From NCBI GenBank assembly GCA_027924645.1, contig BSBN01000860.1, positions 9,052,001 through 9,116,000 of the forward strand: a DNA stretch of 64,000 nt, given 5' to 3'. Source of the DNA: Cunninghamia lanceolata. Taxonomy: Eukaryota > Streptophyta > Pinopsida > Cupressales > Cupressaceae. The position numbers and the translations under genes are program-made. Shown piece by piece: positions 46,991 to 58,065 of this stretch (its first letter is position 1; the number at the start of each line of letters is the position of its first letter). Under the pieces are notes generated by a model. It searched no databases. It worked only from the letters and a program-made list of their open reading frames with translations, and was not told the DNA's origin.

Positions 46991-48937
46991 AAGAAGAGAA
47001 TACACACAGGACAACCCCCCTCTTTTCACTTAATCAAAGAACCCCCAAGAAAAAATGATTTGACACTTTATATTTAGTGCGTTTACAATTTCCACTAGCA
47101 ATAAATATTTAGTGGTGTTGATCTCAATGCTTTACAATATCCTCAACCAATAGGTGCATGCTGAAAGTACAATACTAGAATAAAACCAAGTGAAACTAAC
47201 ATTACTGCGATCTACTCAAAAAATCACTCACTTTCAAAAAAGGAAGTACATCAATCTGACGTCGTATGTGAAAGTTATGAGTCTCCAAAGTTCCAAAAAT
47301 GGGAATTGTGCAACGTCACCTATGAGAATCTGCAATTTCCAAAAAAACCATACATTGAAGTCATAAACTGTTAGCACCAGTGCGTAGAGTGTGAGAAAAT
47401 AGCCCAAATAAAAAATTGCACTGAAAATGGAGGTTGTGAGCTCAAGTTATCAGTCTTCAAAGTTCAACATCCAAAACAAAAATTCCAACAGAAGGGGGTT
47501 TGAGTGCAAGAGAATCTCCTCTACCAAATTTAGTAGAACTACCGCCAAAATAGGGGGTCACTAAGTTTAGAACCATGCTGGATTTAAAAGACCTTCTCCA
47601 TGTTGCAAGGTGTGACCCTTGGTCTCCTTGTTCAGCATTGCGCTGCGGTGGTTTGCGACAAGGGCTTAACTGCCTCCCGTGCTTGTTAAGTCAAGTGGTT
47701 GTATTGGGCATTAACAGGTCGATCTTTTGGTGCAACGGCAGCTAACAATTGGTATCAGAGCTGAGGTCACGGGTTCAAACCCCGTGCTTGCGCTGGGGAG
47801 GGGATTGTTGCAAGGTGTGACCCTTGGTCTCCTTGTTCAACGTTGCGCTGCGGTGGTTTGTGACAAGGGCTTAACCGCCTTCCGTGCTTGTTAAGTCAAG
47901 TGGTTGTATCGGGCATTAACAGGTCGATCTTTTGGTGCAACGGTAGCTAACATGCCAAATATAGGCTCTGCCAAAACTGTCGAAGTTGCTAGAATCTCTG
48001 CCAAATGTAACTAAACCACCAGAAATAGTTAGGCTTTGCCAAATGTAGTAAGAGCCATAAAAAAGACCTAGCACAAATTTTGAGGTAGGGGTGATTTTCA
48101 AGGTTTGTGAAGGGACCTTAAGGCCGAACATCAAGTACAGGTGCAATTTTTTTTTAAATATATGAAAGTGTGGGAGGCTAAAGCCTTCCCCACATCCCAT
48201 GTGAGGGTTTGCGGCCTTTAGAAGGTTCGCTCCCTCTAAAAGGGGTTACAGCCTTTTAAAGTTCCACAAGTCTCCTAGTAGAGGCTATGACCTTGAAAGG
48301 GGGCAGAGTCCCTAGGACAACCCACATAGGGCTTAGGTACATGTAGGTACCTACCTTGCACATATACTGTGCAATCATATTTTTAAAAACTTTTCTTTTG
48401 AATTTTTTTTGAAAATTTGCAATTTTTTACAAAAGACGGCCTCAATCTACGTGTTGGGGGGCTAAAATGGCCTTCTGACAATTTTTTTTACCTTTTTGAC
48501 TCCTGGCACTAAAACTGGGCGTATAATATGTCAAAATTTATCTGCAAGGCCTCATGGACGCAATGGAAAGGTCTATTTGGCTTGAAAATGCTCCGAAGTG
48601 AAGTTGACCTTCAGATTCGAGATTGAACCCCTAGTTTCATAGCTTTATCACATGATTTCCAAATCTAATGAAATGAAAGCCATTTCTAACTTTCTTGAGC
48701 CTCATGGACACTTTGGAATAGCCAGAAATGCTTCCAGTATAACTAGAATCCTGTAACCAACCAGATCTCACAAAAAATCACATGCAAAATAAAGGGGTTA
48801 ATGGGCCTTGTTAAATCCTTTCTGTTTCTCTAGATTGTTAAAAAATACAAGAGAAGAGCATACAAGATTCACAAGAACTCACAAAGAACTCACTCTCTCA
48901 ATCAGGAATCTATGAACTTTAAAACTCTTAAAACAAC
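46991..48937 (-). other. Outer copia leader region (holds a TRIM)
   Basis: Non-coding sequence between gag and the primer-binding site, about 1.6 kb without the TRIM. A GCCAAAT-type motif recurs on the + strand near 47540-48060. No gene is seen; the small ORF at 47916-48200 is unlikely to be real. Confidence 0.6.
47601..47952 (+). mobile_element. TRIM, complete, second copy of the family
   Basis: Two 147-bp LTRs, 47601-47747 and 47806-47952, run from TGTTGCAAGGTGTGACC to GCTAACA. The 58-base interior starts with TTGGTATCAGAGC (initiator-Met tRNA primer site), has the T-arm-like CGGGTTCAAACCCCG and ends with the purine tract GGGGAGGGG. It is the same family as the minus-strand TRIM at 21890-22268. 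The flanks CTCCA and TGCCA match at three of five positions, so the target duplication is unclear. Confidence 0.9.
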
Positions 48938-48950
48938 ACTCTGATACCAA

Positions 48951-49404
48951 GTTAGAAATCTTGAACAAGATGTGAAAACCAGGAACTTTGTGAGAGAGAT
49001 TCTAAGCTACATAAATTGGAAAATGCAGAACAAAAGCAAACCAACGATTTTGAGAGATATGCAAAAGTTGATGTGATATAATTGCATTAAGAGCTCAAAG
49101 CTACATACAAAGAATGACAGAGTAACTAGACAATGCATTCAAGATGAAAAATACAAGGTAGGAGTTGAGTATATATAGACTATGAGAGAGGGGAGAGGTG
49201 GCAAATATGACCAATGGGAAGAGTCCAACGCAATAACCTAAAATAGGCAAGTGTAACTCCCATGGAATATTTTGACACCTTGAACCCACTTACACTAATA
49301 CTCACTTAGTTAACCCTAAGCAAGCTTAATAACATGTGTAGGAAAAACCTAGGAATATAGGAAAATAAATAACCCAACTAGGAAAATAAAAACCTACACT
49401 AACA
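48951..49404 (-). repeat. Outer copia 5' LTR (right)
   Basis: 454 bp matching the left LTR. On the minus strand it is followed directly by the primer-binding site TTGGTATCAGAG at 48938-48950. Confidence 0.92.
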
Positions 49405-50735
49405 ATAACAAGATCAATAAGTACAAGAAGATCATAGTACAATCACATCAATAGTACATCCAATGTATAATATACATCCATATAGGTATAATTACCAAAT
49501 ACTCCACAAATGTAATATGGTCTAAAGTTAAGAAACTATACATACAATATCCTTTGTAGCAATGTCCAAGTAACTCCTCCTCCATTCAACTCTCCAACTG
49601 CATACGAGGAATGTGATATGAACCCACATATTGAAGGAATGCTATCCTCCCCAACCATTGGCTTGATTTGAAGTGGTTAAAGAAATAACCTATAGTCTAT
49701 AAAGCGACAAGTACAAAATGTTCTTTTAGATTCATTATATGTTCAAATTTACAAGTTCATAATCACATTACATTAACCAAACTAGTAATCATTCACAACA
49801 CTTAACAACACTATTCAACTTCTCACAATACATAAAAACCATTCAAAATTTCACTTCATTTCACAATATGCACGTAGAATAAACGAGACTTAACTAGAAG
49901 ACAATCAAAGATAACCAACTCTACACTTCAATCAAATGAACATTGTACACATCCTATATCATTAGAGTATTCACTTTTTAATATATATTTTAATTATTCC
50001 ACTAAGCTCAAGGTAGCATATCATGCGTCCCATACTACATGAATTCTTAACACGCTAGCATAAGATTTCATACTATTTACATTATATGACTCTAATATAC
50101 ATACATTTTAAAATTGACTCAAAATTACATACAAACAAACATATAAGACAACAAAAAATGCATAAAAATATAGATAAGTTAAGAATTATACACACCAATC
50201 AAGAGTACATAATCATAACATACATTTATATGAACAAAAGACAACAAGGCAGGACACCATAAAACACACTTGACACATAATTACAAAACAATATGAATAT
50301 ACGACAAGTTAATAAGACACATGATCCTTAGAATAACTTGAATCATAACATCAACATCTATTTTTAAAGACACCTTAGAACTCATTTCCCTTCTAATTTT
50401 TCAACCCAACGCTTACCAATAGTAATTCCAAACTAGGCATTTCTTTAAAACACAAGGATAGTCTTAGGTTAACACTTGAATAGTTCTCATTGTATAATAG
50501 TACAATAACACAAAATATTCTAGTTTCTATTTACCACATGTAGAGCACTCTACCCACATGATGGATCATTGAAATGTATTTCATAACAAACTAGTCATAA
50601 GACTTTAAAATTTAGAGGCACTAACGGGAAATAGTGATAAATGTATGTGATCATGTAAATATGTGCTTACACCCCTCTATCTGTAATCTTTATGTGATGT
50701 AGTGTATCTAGAGATGAACAGTCTCATCTAGCTCA
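49405..50735. other. AT-rich intergenic DNA, no gene
   Basis: Low-GC sequence with many short AT runs. I see no open frame, LTR end or tandem repeat worth naming. Confidence 0.6.
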
Positions 50736-50853
50736 ACATGTATGGGGAACAATGAACCATCTTTATGCATTGTATTATCTAGAAACATATCATTTGTGTT
50801 ATAGCATAACATTCTATTTTCCTCTTCATTGGTTTGGTTGTGATTTGAAAATG

Positions 50854-52320
50854 CCCCCTTCCGCTCCTCCTGCCCATACACTTCTTGTTGTAGACTCTGC
50901 TAAGGTGTGCCCTAGTTCCCGTGGGGTTTATTCAAGTTCATGTTTTTAGAATGGATCTCATGATGGCCGGTTTGGTGGTGGTAATGGTGTTATTGGCTTT
51001 GCAGTGTCAAAAAAACTTGATCCTTCTCTTGTGTGTCGTGGGTCTCCAGGAGGATGTGGCTCTTTTTGAGCCCTATTTATGAAAGTTAAAGGCATAGATT
51101 CCCCTTTTGGGTGTCATTCTATAGATGGTATATCCTTCATGAATGTTGCAGGGTTGCAGGTGCATGGTTGTCCCCATAGAATGCCCTGTTTCATCCTTTG
51201 CCCTACACACAATATCCCTCGGTTGTGGTGTACGGTCATGATGTGGAAGAGAATGGGGAGTTCTATTAGAACTATGGGTTGGTTTGCAGATTCAACAGTT
51301 TTTGTTCTTTCCTACCAAACCTTCATAAATGGGTCTTGGATTCTTAGAAACCCTTGGTGAAGGGAAATATTGAGCTCTTCCCTTGTGCTAGGGGCTTCTT
51401 TGTAGTGACCTTCACATCTTTAAAGGAGTGGGATATTGTGCTTAATAGTAGGGTTTGGTTGTGGAGAGTGCACTCTCTCTCCATCAAACCATGGTCTCAC
51501 TCCTTCAACCCACTTCCCAAACCACTCAACATCAGACCATTCTAGGTAAGGCTCCCAAATCTCTCACTCCAGTTTTGGGAAGATTCATGCTATGAGGACA
51601 ATGGTAAAGCTATCGACCACTTCTTGTTGGTGGATTCCACAACTTCATTCATGGGCACTCTACATTGGCCCATATCTTGGTTGACATTGACATCTCCAAA
51701 CCCTTGTTTGGAGAGGTCATTTTGAAGGTTGGGGAAATATCATGGACATAATAATTAGATTATGATGGCCTCCCTTTCAGATGCAGATAGTGCTTTGCTA
51801 CTGGTCATCTAGCCTCATTTTGTCCTCTCTCTTAGTGCAAGATTGTAGCTACATGGTGAAGGAATGCTATTGATGACCATTTGACCATTAATGCTTTTGA
51901 CCCTCCAATGGATGATCCATTGCAGGATGAGATGTCCTCCTAGGATAATGTTTCCTCTTCGCCCATTTCCCCCACATCGCACGGGCCCATGGGGATGATA
52001 GATGGTGTGATTGATGTGTGTCTCTCAATCCCTTCAGGGAAGAATTTCCCAGACGTGGTTCAGAAAGCTATTGCCCCTTCCATCTTAGGTGGTGTGGAGC
52101 TCCCAACTCCAATTTGATCTCTGGTTTCTCCACCTTCTTGCTCAGATCCATCCTTGTGTAATTTGTCTATGGTTGTGGCGTCTATTGGGGACTCCCCATA
52201 TCCCCTAGTCTCAAGGTTTGGATTCTTGGATGGTTGTTCAAAAAAAGAAGAAAGGATCCCCCTTGCACCCTCGGGTCAAGGGAGTTAGATTTTCTAGGTC
52301 GAGATCTGGAATTGTCTAGA
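50854..52320 (+). pseudogene. LINE ORF1 (DUF4283 + zinc knuckle)
   Basis: Broken into frames by several stops. It starts MPPSAPPAHTLLVVDSAK, has a stretch at 51354-51545 with GNIELFPCARGFFVVTFTSL and LWRVHSLSIKPWSHSFNP, then RLPNLSLQFWEDS, LVDIDISKPLFGEVILKVGE and LDYDGLPFRCR-CFATGHLAS with an intact CX2CX4HX4C pattern at about 51765-51825. This domain order is that of ORF1 of plant L1 elements, an RNA-binding protein. The C-terminal part is Pro/Ser/Asp-rich. Confidence 0.82.
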
Positions 52321-52412
52321 TCTTGTTGTTCTATTTAGCAGCGGGGCTGCCTTTTTGTGTTGTTAGTCCCATTTCTCATGGTACTCATTTTGTCTGCCTT
52401 ATGGTCATTTTG

Positions 52413-52461
52413 TAAAAGGGTTTTGGCCCTTTCAAAAATCCATTTTTTATCGATATCAAAA
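52413..52461 (+). other. LINE 3' terminus with hairpin
   Basis: AAAGGG TTTTGG CCCTTT forms a 6-bp stem, followed by about 20 bases and ATATCAAAAA. Confidence 0.6.
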
Positions 52462-52477
52462 ACATGTAATGGGAACA

Positions 52478-54130
52478 TAACCTTGTAGGTTTCATGAGAC
52501 AACTCAATCACACTTCCATTCACACTTGGTGCATGATGTAGTTGTAGCACAAGGATTACCATCCTACAATAGACTAATACATTCACACTTGGCGCACAAA
52601 TCATAAGCTCCTTAGTAACTCACAAATGAAAAACAACAATAGGAATCCATCTTGGGGAAAGTTTAGATAATCTTCTAAACTTACATCTCATGCATTCAAA
52701 CATTTAATTCCACCAAGGTAAGCATCAATTGTTTTATGATAGACTTAAGTACTAGTTTTCAAATTCAGATAGTAAAACATTGAGAATTACCAATAAACAA
52801 CTCAAAAATACCTAATGTAGGACACTAGTGTTGGGTATGGGCATTATAGTAGACCCTAGTGTTAGAGTTGGGCGCTATAGTAGAATCTAACACCAAGGGC
52901 ACTACAATAGATTCTAGCACTAAAGTTGGGCATTATAGTCCCCCTAACATACTTTTCAAGATGTAATTGTTCAAATTAGTTTCTCAGGGATTGTATAGGT
53001 CCCTATTCAACCCAAAAATCATATACAACCAATAGGAAAATGAGAAATAGTTAAACAAGTTTTCCTATGCATCTAAAAGACAAACTACAATGAATTCCTA
53101 GAAAAAAAAAAACATCAATTTTTTTGTTTCACCTAATTAACACTTTATAATAATCAAACATTCAAAGCATTGAGTAGTGCATTTCAATTGAACACAATAT
53201 CAAAAATATCCATCTTTTCAAAAAACACCAATTCTCCATGCAATTCATCAAGTTTAAATCACCACATGGTATAATTTAATAAGTAATTCAATTAAAAATA
53301 CAATAAGATCAAATAGAATTATTCATAAGTTCAAATTGATACAATTTCTTCTTTTAGAGTTTCAATTCTCTTAACTAAGGTTTGCATCTCTCTTCTTTAA
53401 TTTCACCAAATCTAAGATTTCAAGATTAAATATTGATTTTAAATCTAATTCATTCAAAATTAGTCTAACAAGATCCTAAAACCCTTCTGTTTAGTTTGCA
53501 TGTAGATTTCTTAAATCATTACTTCCCTACTATTCACATAGCTTTAACAAGTCAAATTCAATATAAATTTATAAATATTTTAAATTCAAATTGAAAGCAT
53601 ATTTTCACAAATAATTTCATGATTAAAGCTCCAACCTTTCAATGCTTATTGATTTTTTTGGTTGAATTTGAAAGCTTAAACCTTTATTGTCTAGAATCTG
53701 TAGACAAATCTTCTTCGATTCTCCTCAAAGTTAATTGTTCAAAACCTATGTGTGTCCTCTTTTATATTCTTTCCTTTTATGTTTGTTAAATCCTAAAACT
53801 CATGCACATGCTTGTTTTTTTAAGAAACCTTAAAAAAATAAAAAAAGTTAATTGCTTTCTTCACTTAGATTGAATTTTTTAAATCAAATATAATAATTCA
53901 ATTCTTCAATAGTACTTAAATAAAAAAGTTAATTGCTTTCTTCACTTAGCTTGAATTTTTAAAATCAAATATAATAATTCAATTCTTCAATAGTACTTAA
54001 ATAAAAAAGTTAATTGCTTTCTTCACTTAGCTTGAATTTTTAAAATCAAATATAATAATTCAATTCTTCAATAGTACTTAAAAAAGAGAAGTTGAATATT
54101 TAATTAATATCTATTATTTATTTATAATAT
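52478..54130. other. Intergenic with an 81-bp tandem repeat
   Basis: AT-rich non-coding DNA. The segment 53841-54083 is three tandem copies of an 81-bp unit (AAAAAAGTTAATTGCTTTC start) with only a few differences. A small motif with a GTTGGGCATTATAG core recurs at about 52850-52940. The ORF at 52335-52604 is a shadow over the LINE tail. Confidence 0.75.
53841..54083. repeat. Tandem repeat, 81 bp x 3
   Basis: The G after the A6 run falls at 53847, 53928 and 54009, an exact period of 81. The copies differ at two or three positions. Confidence 0.9.
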
Positions 54131-54143
54131 TTATTCTCAATTT

Positions 54144-55340
54144 ATGGCGAGGAAGAATAGGTCTGCAAAATTTTGGAGGGACAAATTTTTGAAAGCAAAA
54201 ATATAGAACCCTAGTTCGTCGAGGCATGTAGTGGTTGACTTGGAAGCATAAGCGGCTACAGATGTTGCCAACCTTCGGAAGCACGCCCTAGTTTGCAGAA
54301 CCTTGGGAAGAAACTTTCCCAGAAAGATAATTTCTGAATGGATTATTGATAACTGGAAATGGCTGAGCTCAATAAAATTTCTGCCGAAAGGGTACTTTCT
54401 TGTCTTATTTCATAGCCAGGAGGAAAGTGACCTCATCTTCTCCTTTAAACAATGGAAAATTGAGGATACAACTGTATATATCCAAACTTGGACGCCATTA
54501 TTCGATTCGTGCGCTACTTGCCCTAACGAAAGCCCTAAATGGTTGCGTTTATACAATCTCCCCTCTGAATTTTGGTCCATGAATAGCCTTCAGAAAATTG
54601 GAGACTCAATTGGTATAAACCTAGAGGTGGACACCAGCATTCTGGATGGGGACAATTTCCATTATGCTAGAATCAGGGTGGCATCCATTTAAGGCTTCCC
54701 CAATAACATCAAAATTTCCACAACGAACGAAGAGCGCACAGTTAAGGTGGATTTGGAGGAAGCCAAACAATTCTATTTTGAATGCAGCAGCAGAAGTCAT
54801 TTCTCTGAACAATGTCCTCAGAAATCTAAACGGGTTTGAAACGAAAAATCTAAAAAATCTGAAGAAATCGTGCCACCGCACTCTTCGCCAAGCTCTGAGC
54901 CTAGGGCATCAACATTGATGCCTCCTCTTGAAGAGGTTACTCCCATCATCCCCGAGCAAAGGGCTTCTATTATTGAAGGTCATTTAACAGATTTGCAAGA
55001 GGAACTTGCAGCTTGCGCTACCTTCAAAGTTCTAGGCGATAATCGTCACGGAAACACGGAGTCTAGGGACAAATGGGCATCACTGGAGGACTCAGCATCT
55101 TCTGCCCCTTCAAACTCTGATTATGAGGATGAAAGTGAGTTTGGCGAAGCTGAAGCCAGACATATCAGCTAAGAAGCTGCCAGGATTAGCAAACCAAATG
55201 TGTTTCTAAGTGGCAAAAAGAAAGGAAGGAAAACTAACAAAGCTAGAAGAGAGGAAGAAGCGGCAAAAGGTGGCCAAGCATCCATTATGGAATTCATAAA
55301 TAGTACCAAGGGGGGTAAGGCTCCCCTTGGGAACCAATGA
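54144..55340 (+). pseudogene. LINE ORF1 (DUF4283), 398 codons with five in-frame stops
   Basis: One frame runs from ATG at 54144 to TGA at 55338-55340. Stops interrupt it at 54204 (TAG), 54249 (TAA), 54690 (TAA), 54837 (TGA) and 55170 (TAA), with no frameshift. The DUF4283 region lies at 54300-54690 (FLPKGYFLVLFHSQEESDLI, KWLRLYNLPSEFWS). The knuckle region YFECSSRSHFSEQC keeps the last Cys and His but lacks the first Cys. The C-terminal part is acidic, then Lys-rich. The terminal TGA overlaps the ORF2 start as ATGA. Confidence 0.92.
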
Positions 55341-56019
55341 AGATCCTAAGTTGGATTGTCAGGGGCCTCAATGCCCTTGACAAAAGACGCTTATTCAAGT
55401 GTCACATGCAAATGTTTGGTGCGGATCTAATTTTTCTCCAGGAAACAAAAATGTCCTTGCAAGAAAGTATTAAATTCTGCCAAGCCTATAAAGGTTGGGA
55501 TGGAATCTTTGTATCTTTTGCTGGTGCTTCAGGAGGCTTAGGAGCATTATGGAACCCCAAATCCTCATCGGTGTAATTGATTGCTGAATCTCAAAACTGG
55601 TGGCTTTAAAGGTGTGTAATTTCCATTCAAATTTACAGTTTATCATATGGAACATATATGGCCCCACAAAATTTGCAAAAAAGTTAGAAACTTGGCTATC
55701 AATTTTAGCCCTTATGAAGGATTTTGATTCTGATCTCCTGGTGTTGTGTGGAGATTTTAACACAGTTTCTAGCCCTACAGAAAAGAAAGGTGGTTTGTGT
55801 CTCATCGAACAAAGTCAAAAAGACTTAATGTGTTTCATTGAAGACAATAATCTAACTGACTTCATGCCCAAAAATGGTCAGTTTACATGGACAAACCGGC
55901 AAAAGGGCTTCTCTAACATAGCTGAACATGTAGATAGGTTCCTGATTTCACATAACTGGTTTGAAATGGTTGTGGTAATTGAATCATTAGAACCCCAGAA
56001 ATTGTTTAAGAGAGGATGA
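55337..56019 (+). pseudogene. LINE ORF2 endonuclease (APE type), truncated
   Basis: It begins MKILSWIVRGLNALDKRRLF, where the conserved Asn before Val-Arg-Gly is Ile, followed by LIFLQETKMS with the catalytic Glu. A stop at 55574 and a shift break it. It resumes near 55600 with IIWNIYGPTK, LLVLCGDFNTVSS (Asp and Asn), NGQFTWTNRQKG and HVDRFLISHNW, and stops at 56017-56019 before the expected final SDH motif. Next comes 3' UTR rather than reverse transcriptase. Confidence 0.92.
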
Positions 56020-56179
56020 GTCCTGGTTGGGCTTGACCGCACATAAGATCTTTAAATAAACAGTATGTACTGGACTGCAAAAGTCCTAGGCAAGACCAGA
56101 GGTTTTCTTTGCTCTGTTCTTTCCTCCCAGTGCCCGCACTGAACATATTTGTATTTTATTGTTTTTATTACTGACTTTA

Positions 56180-56220
56180 CATATTAATGGCCTCGGCCTT
56201 TTACCAATCAAAAAAAAAAA
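56180..56220 (+). other. LINE 3' terminus and A tail
   Basis: ATGGCCTCGGCCTTT has a GGCC/GGCC stem with a 2-base loop, then TACCAATC and 11 A, then the target duplication. Confidence 0.75.
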
Positions 56221-56234
56221 TTATTCTCAATTTA

Positions 56235-57503
56235 ATTGTAAATTAGATTTTTTTTAAATTAAAATAGTATGAATTTTTTATTTAATTAATTCTAACCATA
56301 TTCAAATAAAGTTTGCATACAACTGGATTAAATAAACAAAATCTATTGACTTTTCAATTTTAATTTTAGAACATCTTATTCTAATTTATTGGAAAATAAT
56401 AATAATTCTAATTATCATAATTAATTTATTAAGACAATGGTATTGCTTCATAATCAAGATTAGGTGTCACACACTCCACGCACTAACCCTAGTTCCACCT
56501 TTCCCTAATAGTTGTTCATAAAACACCATACATTCAAGTATATCATTAGCACTATTTGCATCATACAATAAAACTTTCGTAATGAAATAATAATAATCTA
56601 GAATTAATTGACCATCCTATGATTAAATAATACCTATATACATTCACCCAACCAATAGATACAATATATAATTATACAAAACATGCACTCAATATCCATC
56701 ATTTGAGTATCCAAGTATGTCATTCAATAATAAAAACACTTAAACACTCATTGAAGCAACAATATCTATCTCATAACATGATATTAAATTAACAAGTATC
56801 TTTCCATGTCCAAATTACAATAGGTAAAAGAATAAGATGTGAAAATCGGTCAATAATATAAGATATTACAAGACAAACTATTTTTTTTTTATGTTTTAAC
56901 AAGTGCTTCATTTGCCCATTTTTTATATTTTTTCTTAGTCCTAAAATAACATTACCATGGCTTAAATTTTTTTGATTGTTTAAGATAAACACATATCATA
57001 CTATTGTTTATAAGAAATGTTAGGATTTTAATGTCATTAAGTTTAGCCATCTTAATCACTGACTATAATATAATGAAATAAAATATATAGAAATAAAATG
57101 GAGACACCATTGCATCGTACACATAATTTATGGAGAGAAAATTTTATAGTCAAAAAGCACAAAAAAATTACTCAATTTTATTTGAGAAAACTTACATCTA
57201 GAATTCAGATTTTCAACCTCTCCTGTCCTAAATACAAAGCCTCAATACCTCTTATATACTTTAATTGCTAAATTTATATATCCAATAATATAATTCCTTA
57301 CATGACAATCCTTAAATATAGGAAGAAACCTTTTTTTACCAAACCTAGGCTAAGGCACCTAGGAGTTACAAAAATGGATCATTTAAAACTCGAATACTGG
57401 TAACCACTAGATTCACTAGGTCCATCACACGATTAATGTATTTCACAATATTTTATATGATACCATCCTAGATCAAAATTTTGATCTAGGACTACACTCC
57501 CTC
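56235..57503. other. AT-rich intergenic DNA, no gene
   Basis: Very AT-rich with a T run at 56879-56890. The minus-strand ORF at 56789-56992 is Lys/Ile-rich low complexity and not convincing. Confidence 0.6.
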
Positions 57504-58065
57504 ACATCTAAAACAAAAACCCCAATTCACCAAGAATCTGCCATAAAGATTGAGATAATTCCCAGAAAATTCCATCGGATCATACCATACCCTATAATAC
57601 ACTCTCTCATATATACTAGTTAGAGAATATACATAATATTGTGGCATCTAGTTCTCCATATGTTGTTGATTTCTATAAACAAAATTCATACAACCATATC
57701 CTTCTATAATATCAATAAATTAGTCCTCTGTCCCAACCCATACAACATCCCTAGCCAATAATCTAAAATTTATGCAAACATAAAACATCTAAAACAAAAA
57801 CCCCAATTCACCAACAATCTGCCATAAAGATTGAGTTAATTCCCAGAAAATTCCATCGGATCATACCATACCCTATAATACACTCTCTCATATATACTAG
57901 TTAGAGAATATATATAATATTGTGGCATCTGGTTCTCCATATGTTGTTGATTTCTATAAACGAAATTCATACAACCATATCCTTCTATAATATCAATAAA
58001 TTAGTCCTCTGTCCCAACCCATACAACATCCCTAGCCAATAATCTAAAATTTATGCAAACATAAA
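57504..58065. repeat. Tandem duplication, 281 bp x 2
   Basis: 57504-57784 and 57785-58065 are near-identical (about half a dozen substitutions seen). Both start ACATCTAAAACAAAAACCCC. The sequence is non-coding. Confidence 0.9.

Larger units (their letters stand above)
31628..49404 (-). mobile_element. Outer Ty1/copia retrotransposon with nested insertions
   Basis: LTRs of about 453 bp at 31628-32080 and 48951-49404 are close copies (TGTTAGAAATCTTG to CCTACACTAACA). Next to the left one is a purine tract (minus strand AAGGGGGG, 32081-32088), and next to the right one the minus-strand primer site TTGGTATCAGAG (48938-48950). The coding order on the minus strand is gag, protease, integrase, RT, RNase H. 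It is interrupted by a gypsy element, a solo LTR and a TRIM. The flanks GTAAT and ATAAC match at only 3 of 5 positions, so the target duplication is weak. Without insertions it would be about 6.9 kb. Confidence 0.92.
50752..52461 (+). mobile_element. Short LINE: ORF1 only, no EN or RT, with probable target duplication
   Basis: It is flanked by ACATGTATGGGGAACA (50736-50751) and ACATGTAATGGGAACA (52462-52477), 14 of 16 identical. It holds a decayed ORF1 and then goes directly to a LINE-like 3' end: AAAGGG/CCCTTT hairpin (about 52417-52434) and TATCAAAAA at 52461. There is no endonuclease, reverse transcriptase or RNase H. The 3' end is where the A-tail would start, and only a short A run remains. 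Confidence 0.72.
54145..56220 (+). mobile_element. Short LINE: ORF1 + endonuclease, no RT, with perfect 14-bp target duplication
   Basis: TTATTCTCAATTTA occurs at 54131-54144 and again at 56221-56234, directly after an 11-base A tail. The element starts at the ORF1 ATG, whose A is shared with the duplication, and includes ORF1, the start of ORF2 (endonuclease) and then a 3' UTR with a GGCC/GGCC hairpin and AATCAAAAAAA. The entire reverse transcriptase to RNase H region is absent. The duplication and tail show that it moved as this unit or was deleted afterwards at one internal place. Confidence 0.95.

Noticed and set aside
47771..47785. Possible tRNA gene or tRNA-derived SINE in the TRIM interior
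   Set aside because: Only the T-arm-like box and the primer site are present; there is no acceptor stem, D arm or anticodon arm.
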